6,731 nt of DNA from an uncultured Bacteroidota bacterium. Its GTDB lineage: Bacteria; Bacteroidota; Bacteroidia; Bacteroidales; SZUA-534. Positions 1 through 6,731 of the stretch are shown here, piece after piece (position 1 is the first letter of the stretch; each line of letters starts with the position of its first letter). Both the position numbers and the translations under genes were made by a program. The stretch spans positions 1 to 6,731 of the forward strand of contig CALCFP010000166.1 in assembly GCA_937900725.1 (NCBI GenBank). Direction: 5' to 3'. The notes under the pieces were generated by a model. It saw only the letters and a list, made by a program, of their open reading frames with translations, searched no databases and was not told where the DNA came from.

Positions 1-1
1 T

Positions 2-616
2 ACTCTTACTATTAGAATGGCAGAAGATCTTACTAATTTCTTAAAAGAACGCGGAATTAAAGTTGTTTATTTACATCACGAAACTAAAACTCTTGAAAGA
101 AGCGAAATTATTTATCAATTAAGAAAAGGTAAATATGATGTTCTTGTTGGTATCAACCTTTTAAGAGAAGGTTTGGATATTCCTGAAGTTTCATTAATTT
201 CTATTTTAGATGCTGATAAAGAAGGTTTCTTAAGAAGCACAAGATCTCTTATTCAAATTACTGGTAGAGCTGCAAGAAACGCTAACGGTAAAGTCATCAT
301 GTATGCTGATACAGTAACCGAATCAATGCAAAATTGTATTGATGAAACAAACCGTAGAAGAGCAATTCAAGCGGCTTTTAACGAGGAAAACGGAATTGTT
401 CCAATGACAATCATTAAGGAAATTAGACCTCCAATTCATAATGCAGATGACGACATTTCCGAAACTGAGTACATCAAAAAGCATGCTAGTAAATCTGAAA
501 TTCAAGCAAGAATTAAGGAATACGAAAAGCAGATGAAGCAAGCCGCTAAGGATTTCAACTTTGAAAAGGCTGCAGAACTCAGGGATATTATCTTAGAAAT
601 GAAAAGTGAACTGTAG
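2..616 (+). CDS. uvrB: UvrABC system protein B (excinuclease subunit B), C-terminal part
   Basis: UvrB is the damage-verifying helicase-like subunit of cytoplasmic nucleotide excision repair. It is loaded by UvrA and recruits UvrC. Only the last 204 codons are present; the reading frame is open to the left edge and the family is normally about 650-700 residues, so the ATG at 17 is internal. Visible landmarks are TLTIRMAEDL at the left edge (equivalent to TLTKRMAEDL), GINLLREGLDIPEVSL (helicase motif V region, from 149), LDADKEGFLRS, motif VI with Q-x-x-GRAAR (254-277), YAD, the IDETNRRR stretch, and a C-terminal UVR motif (about 497-613, ending EKAAELRDIILEMK), which contacts UvrC. The stop is TAG at 614-616. 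The motif VI core reads QITGRAAR instead of the usual QTIGRAAR, but Q, G and both R are kept. Codon use is AT-rich, with AGA for nearly all Arg. The family call is very secure; the low-GC Bacilli/Mollicutes placement is by resemblance. Confidence 0.97.
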   Translation, partial: TLTIRMAEDLTNFLKERGIKVVYLHHETKTLERSEIIYQLRKGKYDVLVGINLLREGLDIPEVSLISILDADKEGFLRSTRSLIQITGRAARNANGKVIMYADTVTESMQNCIDETNRRRAIQAAFNEENGIVPMTIIKEIRPPIHNADDDISETEYIKKHASKSEIQARIKEYEKQMKQAAKDFNFEKAAELRDIILEMKSEL

Positions 617-633
617 TTTAAATAATATTTTGT

Positions 634-665
634 TTGCTTTAGCAATAAATATTAGTTATTATAAT
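634..665 (+). promoter_or_regulatory. possible promoter for secG
   Basis: A perfect TATAAT lies at 660-665 in the 78-base gap between uvrB and secG. The best upstream box is TTGCTT at 634-639, but the spacer is then 20 bases, longer than the usual 16-18. The -35 is therefore weak or wrongly placed. Transcription from this box would start near 672 and leave a leader of about 20 bases before the secG start. The region is AT-rich, so a chance TATAAT is quite possible, and secG could equally be read through from uvrB because no convincing terminator separates them. Confidence 0.35.
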
Positions 666-675
666 TTACGCTACT

Positions 676-683
676 AGAAAGGA
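676..683 (+). promoter_or_regulatory. ribosome binding site of secG
   Basis: AGAAAGGA, containing AAAGGA at 678-683, is a strong Shine-Dalgarno match ending 11 bases before the ATG at 695. It supports that start for this very small gene. Confidence 0.8.
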
Positions 684-694
684 CGGAATTTAAT

Positions 695-934
695 ATGTTA
701 AATTGGTACGACTGGATTTTAATGGCATTTGCGATTCTTATTATCGTCCTTTGCTTATTACAAGGTGGTAAATCAGAAGGTGCTTCTGGTGCTATCACTG
801 GTGGTGGATTAAACGTCTTCGTTAAACAAAAAGAAAGAGGCGCTGAAAAAGTTGTTTCTATTCTCACACTTGTAGCTGCTATTATCTTCTTCGTAATTGC
901 AGTCATCATTGAATGTGTTGGCGTTGCTGCTTAA
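695..934 (+). CDS. secG: protein translocase subunit SecG
   Basis: SecG is the small accessory subunit of the SecYEG channel in the cytoplasmic membrane and assists SecA-driven export. The 79-residue product has the family's usual length and layout. A first membrane helix (about residues 5-22, WILMAFAILIIVLCLL) is followed by a Gly/Ser-rich cytoplasmic loop with LLQGGKSEGASGA and ITGGG. A short basic segment (KQKERGAEK, with the conserved RGAEK) comes next, and then a second membrane helix (about residues 53-75). The ATG at 695 is supported by the strong ribosome binding site; the stop is TAA at 932-934. In many Bacillota secG lies upstream of rnr and smpB, but here a terminator follows directly and the next frame is convergent, so the gene appears monocistronic or linked only to uvrB. 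Family call is secure from the layout and loop motifs. Confidence 0.95.
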   Translation: MLNWYDWILMAFAILIIVLCLLQGGKSEGASGAITGGGLNVFVKQKERGAEKVVSILTLVAAIIFFVIAVIIECVGVAA

Positions 935-953
935 TTAAATCTTAAAAAAGTAC

Positions 954-984
954 AAAAAAATACCGGTTATAAACCGGTTTTTTT
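954..984. terminator. bidirectional intrinsic terminator between secG and the convergent frame
   Basis: There is a perfect 7-bp stem, ACCGGTT at 962-968 and AACCGGT at 972-978, with the three-base loop ATA. The tract 978-984 is seven T, giving a U run for + strand transcripts leaving secG. The tract 954-960 is seven A, giving a U run for minus-strand transcripts after one intervening base (961). The A and T tracts can also pair and lengthen the stem. The minus-strand stop codon (983-985) overlaps the T tract, so the convergent reading frame ends directly on the hairpin. This tight packing is typical of convergent genes in a compact genome. Confidence 0.9.
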
Positions 985-1095
985 ATTTCTTGTTAAACAC
1001 CTTAAAATTTCTGTTGTTAAATAAGTAATTTGATTTTATATTATATCCTAATTCTTCAAAGCCTTTTATTAAAGGTTCAATTTTTGCATTTTTGT
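983..1095 (-). other. AT-rich 3' tail of the giant frame, probably from a different gene
   Basis: This stretch is about 21% GC by hand count, against about 44% in the next 100 bases to the right. Its roughly 37 codons use TTA for Leu, ATA for Ile and AGA for Arg, as uvrB and secG do, whereas the body of the giant frame uses many GCC, GAC, AGC and TTG codons. The encoded end (GFEELGYNIKSN, then NNRNFKVFNKK) looks like the C-terminus of a small cytoplasmic enzyme, with a GYxxxS-type strand followed by a basic end, and not like a surface-protein anchor. I cannot name the family. The frame ends on the terminator shared with secG. It is best read as the end of a gene native to the left-hand genome that is fused in frame to the giant gene at an undefined point near 1060-1100. 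Confidence 0.55.
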
Positions 1096-4000
1096 CACCA
1101 ACCTGAATTATGTAAGGCGAATCAGTGCCAATGACTGCATCGTCAGAGTATTTAATGTTCTGGTCAACAACAACGGTGCTGTCGGCATCGATAAAGTATA
1201 TATGGAACTTGAGCGCATCAGCCGATTCATTGCCAGCAATAGTGATATAGTACAAATTGTCGGCAGACTGACGTGCCGAACCTCGGCAAACATCACCCGC
1301 AAACACTCCAACTTCTACATTGCCAAGCGGTTTGACGCCATCCATTACTTTTGCAACCATTACCATGTTTCCAGAGAACAAAGCATCGTTGACATTAAAG
1401 TGCAAGTCACCTTCAGAATCGCCTTCGCCTCCCTTGACAGATAATTTAGGATACTTGAACGAGATGGTGCTATCGGCATTTGAATAGAACACGTAACCTG
1501 AACCTGGACGCATATATTCAAGAGATCCGACCCACTCATAGCCATTATACATGGCAAATTGTGTCTGTGACTTGACAATGTCGCCGTTGATGGCGTCAAA
1601 GTCGGCAAGAGCCGTATTGATGTCCATGCTAATCTGTGGCAGATAGCCAATCCAGTTCCATCCGCTGTTTACATATATTGGTGTGCTAGTTTCATCAACA
1701 GGCAAGCCTATCAGGTTCAATGTTGACGATTTAGACATACGCAACTTGTACATCTTGGATACTGACATGTCGGAATTGGTTTCCATCAGGAAGCCGTTGG
1801 TTTTGCTCTTGGCGCTCTTAAGGTCGTGATCCAAATCAGCCAATATTTCTTTAGCTGACAAAGATTCTGGTTCAACATTCATTGACACCCAGTTCCATCC
1901 AGCCTTAAGCTCTATTTTTTGTTCATGCATGTCGGCAGTGCTGAATGCTACTGGCTCACTCATTGAGCCTTCAATTGCACCTTGCCTGAAAGTGATTTTT
2001 TTGGAACTTTCAACTACTGGATATACAGTACCTGTGCTGGCATCGAAAACCCTGAATGTCAATTGTTCGCCAAAATCAACGCTATCACCGTAAACAGTCA
2101 TCATCAGATAGTAGGCATTGTATCTCTCGTAATATTTTGGAGAGCAGACGCCAACAATCTTGTTATTTGCATACACGGCCAACATATCCTCTACATCTTC
2201 GCTAATTTCACCGTTGACAGAAAGAGTTCCTACAATATTCATTGCATATTCAAAATCAGCGGCATTGATATTCCATTCAGGTTTTTGCCCTGTGACATTC
2301 AGGCTTACCACAAACGGTTCGTCGATGTTGTTGTTGCCTGTCAGATAGACAGTTTCCTCGTATCTGCCTATTGGAGTTGATTCTTCAATTGAGAATTTGA
2401 CAGTCTCGTTCGACAAAGCAGCCAAAGTGCCGTTTGTCTTGCTAGCATGCAGCCAAGCAGGCAAGTTGGTAATTGACCAGTTCTCGGTGCTGCCGCTCTG
2501 ATTCACAATGCTTACAGCGAACTCGTATTCGTCGTAGAGTTCCTTCTTGACTGATTTGGAATTGTCGGCCCATTTAAGCTGGTTTCGATTTACGAAAGCA
2601 GTCCAGTGGATAGGCTCGCATATATTGCCGTTGACATCGACCACGTCTTTGAGGGTGAATTCAAGAGTGCAGCCTTCAATGCGTGAGGCTTCCTCAGTGA
2701 CATTGATGACAATTTTAGAGTCAGATGCCACATAGCCGAACTTGACACTCTCAAGCTGACGTGACTCTTTGAGTGCAGGAGCCAGTGTTGACGCTTCGGC
2801 ATTGACATTGGCGGCTTTCAGAATGGCAACTGAAGGATTTGCCGCATGTCTGGCAGTTGTAACATAGTCAACAGTGCTGAATTCAGTAACGTCCTGATTG
2901 AAATCGTCGACATAAGTGTGTTCAAACGGATAGTAGGCAACCAATCCTGGCTCATTTCCATGTATCCTGCAGTACATGTTCATGCGCAATGCACTTGCAG
3001 TCATTGTGGCATTCCAAATGCGGAATTCATCAATCTGGCCCTTGAAGAAGCTTCCATAGACTACATTGCCAGAGTATTGGCCCATGGCGCCAAGGGTTAT
3101 CTTATCTGCAGCTAATGCAGGAATATTGCCTGACACCAATTGCCTTACAACATTGCCATCGATGTAAATGGCTGATGTTCCGTTGCGCAAGACATTCAAC
3201 GCGAAATGATGCCAGTTGCTGTCGGCAAAATCAGATGCTGTGATTATCGACTTTTTGCCGTCGGCAATCAGGAACATCGACTTGTTGTCATCAAATCCTG
3301 CGGCCAAAAGGCTGTCGCCTGCACTGAACAATGTGCCTGCACCTTCGGCGCGGAACCAGAATTCTACTGCAAAATCCTGTTCATCTTTTACAGGTATGGT
3401 TTCTGCATCGATTTCAAGGTATGAGCTGTCGGCATTGAACGATGCTGCATAGTTTACATTGTTGAGGAACCATGCATTGGCAGGCAGTACAAGATTGCGG
3501 CTGCGAGCGTTGTCGGCGCCAACCATTCCCTTTCCTTCGTCGAGCGGCCAGTAACCTGTCAGGTTCCAAGTTGAAGGATATTTGGCTGTATTCATTTCGC
3601 TTGTCGAAGTGACGAAATTGCGTTCTTCATTCCAAAGAGTGAGCTCATGCATTTTAACGTCCATGTCGCCGCCAATTACAAGCGGGCCGTTTCCTGAGTA
3701 TGAAGTCAGGCTCTTGTTTGAAAACAAGTTCACAGTAGCGTCGTCGTATGCATAATTTGCATTGACAATCTCTGATGAGTGGTTGTATGCTATGGCAAGG
3801 TAAATCCAGTAGTCGGCAAGCAATGCATTGTCAGATGTAATGGACTTGTTGCCCATTGTCAGGAGCAATTTGTTGTCGGCAGTGATTTCGGCCTTGAACA
3901 TGTTTTGTCCGACACCATGTTCAATCAGCGTGCCTGGCTTGGTGTAGTTGAGCCACATTTCAAATGTGAAATCGCGGTCAGACAGGTCGATGTCAGCTTC

Positions 4001-6731
4001 AGTGTAAGCTTTTGTTTCAGCCAGACTTATGGCAGTGGCATGTGCTATGTCGTGGCCGTTAAGCACGCCTTCAACAACTATGTTGCTGTTAAGCAAGTCA
4101 GAATGAAGCTTGCCAGACTGAATCTGTTCGTTGAACTGGACATAAATCTCATTGTCGTTAGTCAGTATGCCGTTGATAGGGCTAGGTGCGCCAAGCGATG
4201 CAGGTTTGCTCATATCTTTGACAACCTCTATCACCTCAGATTCGCTGCATATCTCCTCGTTGCCGAATTTGCAGACCGTGACAGCGCGGAACTGGTATTT
4301 TTGGTCGGAGAAGTTTCTTGACATGTCAACCGTATAGTTGGTATATCCGTTTTTGGCGTCAAGCTCCGATTTGTCAAATTCCTTTATCAATTTCCAGTTG
4401 GCATCGCCTTCACCCTTATATTGCAGGCGAACAGACTTGAATGTGCCGAATTGCACGTTGTAGTCTTTCAGCGCCACTTTCAACTTGCCTTCGTCAGAAG
4501 CGTCGTTGAAATTAGAGTTAACTATCGGATTTTCAATCTGCAGAGCAATGTCAGAGCAACTTGGCACATACTGGACAGTGACATGGATTGTATCGGCAAT
4601 GACATCAAAAATATCAGTGCCGTCGTACTGGCAGCTTGAAGCCAAAATGACTCCGATATTCTCATATTTCAATGTATCGATGCGCGATTGTGTAACCGAC
4701 AAGGTTTTGTAGACAGTTTCGCCTGCAGGCACAAGCACCTCAAGAGGTTCGCCAATAAGTGCCTTGCCATCAACCATTACCATTGCGCCATAAGGATTGC
4801 TGCCGTCTTCAATCATGAGCTGATACCATACATCTTCATGTATTTCCGACTCGTTGTTCAATGCTATGGTAAAATTGGCCACATCGCCAGCTGGGATGCC
4901 AGTCAGCACGTAGTTTTTAGCATTGTTCTCAACGAAGATGCTTGGCTTTTCAATCTGCATGGTGGCCTCAGCGAGCTTGTGCTTTCCAGGTTCGTAATAT
5001 TTGGTCAACTGTTCGCCTTCGTATGGGCAGCTTGTCTGTCCTGCACGAGTGTAGAAGATAGGTCCGAAGCCGTCTGGCGCCATGAACACGTCAACAGAGA
5101 TTGCGTCGTCGTCGCCATCTTCCAGCAGTTCAAAGCCTACTGCAGTAGTAGTCTCAACTGACGAACTGCTTGAACTGGCATAGCCGCTGCTCTGTGTGGT
5201 GCCAACCTCTAATTGCTCGCCTATGCCGTTTACTTCAAAACCGAGCTGATTGCTTAAAACTATGGACATTGAATAGTCGAGTTCACATTCAGAGGCTTTA
5301 GATGAGCCGTATTCAACCGTTTTCTCGAACGATGTGCCTGAATCGAACGAATAGTTGGCTACCTTGAATCCGTATTTGTTCAAGTCATAGTATAATGTGC
5401 ATGGAACATCAGGCAGCGTATCCTTGCATTCCGCATACATTCTATACTCTTTTTCAGTGAATGGAGCATTAAATGTGTCGTTGTCCAGGTAATAGCTTAA
5501 ATCATGTTCGCCAGCCTTTATTGAATTGTACGCTTCCTTGACGTAGTTGTATTTATTGATGGCAGCTTGATATTTGCCTTCATCATAGTCCTTGTCTGAA
5601 GAAATGGCAAGAACCTTCTGGCGTTCGTTTTCGGCTAGCACGCCCTCCCAATAAGTTGCTTGCGACTGGTACCATTTCACGCTGTCAATGCAAGAAACCG
5701 AGAAATTGCAACTATCGTCTGTCGGTGGCAAGAATATGTAATTGCCGTCAGTTCCGTAATCAGGGTCGCTTTCTGGCACAAGAGAATAGAACACTGGGTA
5801 TTCGCGGAGATTCTTATAACGCGTTTCGCCGTTTTTAGTGATGATTTTTTCTGGCAAATTATTGATACTGCGTTGTTTCAGCATGTCAATTGACAGCATT
5901 CGCCAGTTTGGAATCAATACATTCTCAATGTAGTTCTGCGTATATTTGAATTCGGTGCCAAAAACGACGTTGCCAGCATAGTTTTCGTCCAAATCCACTT
6001 TGTATAAATTGCTATCGCAGTTGTATGTCAAGCCAACAGTGCGTTGTCCGCCATAGACAATGTTTGTGGATTTTCCGATAAACACGTCACCTGCGGAACC
6101 TACGTAGTTCATTTCGCCAGATGTGCTCACCCTTTCGGTAAGTGTCATTGTAGAAGTAATCTCGTTTCTGTTGTTGATGGCTTCCTCAATGTCTGTTTCC
6201 AAGACTAGCTCATCGGTTACTGACATTTTTTCAATAACCATAACTCCAAAGCCCGCCGCAACTTCAGTCTCAATTCCTAAGGAAGTTGTCAATGTGGAAG
6301 ACCCTGCGCTTGAGCTTGTCTGCATGTATGAACTGGAAGTTGTTATTGTAGTGCCTTCCTCAAGGCTGGCCGATGAACCAGAGCCAGGAGGGTCGCGCAA
6401 GACAAAATGCACATTGTCAGGGCCAGCTGTTACAAAGTTGTTGCCCATCATTACGCCGCCAAACACTATGCCCTTGCCGTCCCAGTCACCAGTATTTTCC
6501 CAAGTGACGTACATCTGTCCGTTATATTCGTATGATATATTCAGTCCAAGTGTATGCTCGTTATTGATGTTCGGGAATCCAGCCTTGAACACATAAGTGC
6601 AACGGCCTATGCTGTCAAGCTTCAATTGGTTGCTGTTCAGCACCATGTCGCCTACTGAATATTCCTCGGTTTCAGGCTCGATGACAACCCCGTGTGCGGA
6701 AAGGCCGTTGTCAACGGTTACAATGGCGTCC
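983..6731 (-). CDS. giant modular surface-type protein with LamG domains, 5' end outside the window
   Basis: The frame is open to the right edge. Another 28 codons precede the ATG at 6644-6646, so that ATG is internal and at least 1,915 residues are encoded. Residues are counted here from 6730. At about 109-124 is RDPPGSGSSASLEEG, then a Ser/Thr-rich segment to about 204. A polar, helix-like stretch at about 350-410 contains WYQSQ and LAENERQ. A second Ser/Thr-rich segment with a run of six Ser lies at about 464-547. A fibronectin-like stretch is at about 740-845, and two LamG-type domains are at about 896-1064 (GYWPLDEG near its end) and 1089-1266 (EFWFRAEG, DSNWHHFAL, QIDEFRIWN). A BACON/Ig-like beta-sandwich (LPAWLHAS) is near 1378-1488. 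The C-terminal module carries GWNWVSMN (about 1612) and GWNWIGYLP (about 1690). An extracellular or cell-surface adhesive or glycan-binding role is inferred from the LamG domains; no catalytic residues were recognised. The signal peptide would lie outside the window. No type IX sorting domain or LPxTG is seen. The last 30 to 38 codons differ sharply in composition and may not belong to this gene. Confidence 0.85.
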   Translation of the reverse strand, partial: DAIVTVDNGLSAHGVVIEPETEEYSVGDMVLNSNQLKLDSIGRCTYVFKAGFPNINNEHTLGLNISYEYNGQMYVTWENTGDWDGKGIVFGGVMMGNNFVTAGPDNVHFVLRDPPGSGSSASLEEGTTITTSSSYMQTSSSAGSSTLTTSLGIETEVAAGFGVMVIEKMSVTDELVLETDIEEAINNRNEITSTMTLTERVSTSGEMNYVGSAGDVFIGKSTNIVYGGQRTVGLTYNCDSNLYKVDLDENYAGNVVFGTEFKYTQNYIENVLIPNWRMLSIDMLKQRSINNLPEKIITKNGETRYKNLREYPVFYSLVPESDPDYGTDGNYIFLPPTDDSCNFSVSCIDSVKWYQSQATYWEGVLAENERQKVLAISSDKDYDEGKYQAAINKYNYVKEAYNSIKAGEHDLSYYLDNDTFNAPFTEKEYRMYAECKDTLPDVPCTLYYDLNKYGFKVANYSFDSGTSFEKTVEYGSSKASECELDYSMSIVLSNQLGFEVNGIGEQLEVGTTQSSGYASSSSSSVETTTAVGFELLEDGDDDAISVDVFMAPDGFGPIFYTRAGQTSCPYEGEQLTKYYEPGKHKLAEATMQIEKPSIFVENNAKNYVLTGIPAGDVANFTIALNNESEIHEDVWYQLMIEDGSNPYGAMVMVDGKALIGEPLEVLVPAGETVYKTLSVTQSRIDTLKYENIGVILASSCQYDGTDIFDVIADTIHVTVQYVPSCSDIALQIENPIVNSNFNDASDEGKLKVALKDYNVQFGTFKSVRLQYKGEGDANWKLIKEFDKSELDAKNGYTNYTVDMSRNFSDQKYQFRAVTVCKFGNEEICSESEVIEVVKDMSKPASLGAPSPINGILTNDNEIYVQFNEQIQSGKLHSDLLNSNIVVEGVLNGHDIAHATAISLAETKAYTEADIDLSDRDFTFEMWLNYTKPGTLIEHGVGQNMFKAEITADNKLLLTMGNKSITSDNALLADYWIYLAIAYNHSSEIVNANYAYDDATVNLFSNKSLTSYSGNGPLVIGGDMDVKMHELTLWNEERNFVTSTSEMNTAKYPSTWNLTGYWPLDEGKGMVGADNARSRNLVLPANAWFLNNVNYAASFNADSSYLEIDAETIPVKDEQDFAVEFWFRAEGAGTLFSAGDSLLAAGFDDNKSMFLIADGKKSIITASDFADSNWHHFALNVLRNGTSAIYIDGNVVRQLVSGNIPALAADKITLGAMGQYSGNVVYGSFFKGQIDEFRIWNATMTASALRMNMYCRIHGNEPGLVAYYPFEHTYVDDFNQDVTEFSTVDYVTTARHAANPSVAILKAANVNAEASTLAPALKESRQLESVKFGYVASDSKIVINVTEEASRIEGCTLEFTLKDVVDVNGNICEPIHWTAFVNRNQLKWADNSKSVKKELYDEYEFAVSIVNQSGSTENWSITNLPAWLHASKTNGTLAALSNETVKFSIEESTPIGRYEETVYLTGNNNIDEPFVVSLNVTGQKPEWNINAADFEYAMNIVGTLSVNGEISEDVEDMLAVYANNKIVGVCSPKYYERYNAYYLMMTVYGDSVDFGEQLTFRVFDASTGTVYPVVESSKKITFRQGAIEGSMSEPVAFSTADMHEQKIELKAGWNWVSMNVEPESLSAKEILADLDHDLKSAKSKTNGFLMETNSDMSVSKMYKLRMSKSSTLNLIGLPVDETSTPIYVNSGWNWIGYLPQISMDINTALADFDAINGDIVKSQTQFAMYNGYEWVGSLEYMRPGSGYVFYSNADSTISFKYPKLSVKGGEGDSEGDLHFNVNDALFSGNMVMVAKVMDGVKPLGNVEVGVFAGDVCRGSARQSADNLYYITIAGNESADALKFHIYFIDADSTVVVDQNIKYSDDAVIGTDSPYIIQVGDKNAKIEPLIKGFEELGYNIKSNYLFNNRNFKVFNKK

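Noticed and set aside
634..645. Small inverted repeat TTGC/GCAA after uvrB as a terminator
   Set aside because: The stem is only four or five base pairs with a two- to four-base loop and no T tract follows, so it is too weak to call.
323..909. Minus-strand open frames opposite uvrB (323-541) and secG (652-909)
   Set aside because: Both are shadows of securely identified + strand genes and have no protein features of their own.
1202..6596. Many + strand open frames of 60-180 codons opposite the giant gene, the longest at 3779-4321
   Set aside because: They lie antisense to one continuous 5.7-kb frame with clear domain motifs, show no recognisable domains, and arise from its codon bias. I see no convincing ribosome binding sites in front of them.
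6644..6646. ATG at 6644-6646 as the start of the giant gene
   Set aside because: The frame stays open for a further 28 codons to the right edge with similar composition, and no signal peptide follows this ATG, as would be expected of an exported protein.
983..6731. A toxin, phage tail fibre or defence-system role for the giant protein
   Set aside because: No nuclease, peptidase, RHS, polymorphic toxin or ATPase motif is visible, and no phage or defence gene lies in the window. LamG and Ig-like modules support only a general adhesive or binding role.

Overview
The window joins two stretches of DNA that do not look as if they come from the same organism. Bases 1 to about 1095 are AT-rich, with Leu mostly TTA or CTT and Arg mostly AGA. 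They carry two ordinary bacterial housekeeping genes on the + strand. These are the last 204 codons of uvrB (nucleotide excision repair) and a complete secG (protein export). The UvrB sequence is Bacillota/Mollicutes-like, as in low-GC gut Bacilli, and TGG and TAG are used in the standard way. A bidirectional intrinsic terminator closes this block just after secG.

From about 1095 to the right end, a single uninterrupted minus-strand reading frame runs for more than 5.6 kb and leaves the window without a start codon. It encodes a very large modular surface-type protein, at least 1,915 residues. Its modules, in translation order, are an N-terminal part with an RDPPG motif followed by Ser/Thr-rich segments, a fibronectin-like stretch, an Ig-like domain apparently split by two LamG (concanavalin A-like) domains, a beta-sandwich linker, and a C-terminal GWNW module. 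This style is typical of Bacteroidota and some other large-genome bacteria, not of reduced low-GC Bacilli. GC content (hand count) is about 44% in the first 100 bases of this part, against about 21% in the roughly 114 bases next to the terminator.

The last 30 to 38 codons of the big frame lie on the AT-rich side of the step and use the codons of the uvrB/secG block. The simplest reading is that two sequences are joined near 1060-1100. The join is either an assembly chimera or a recent insertion or recombination that fused, in frame, a truncated Bacteroidota-like surface gene to the end of a native gene convergent with secG. The sequence alone cannot decide between these.

The housekeeping genes and the giant gene share no visible function. 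I found no RNA gene, CRISPR array, transposase or attachment site. The only gaps between genes are 617-694 (promoter and ribosome binding site of secG) and 935-982 (terminator).
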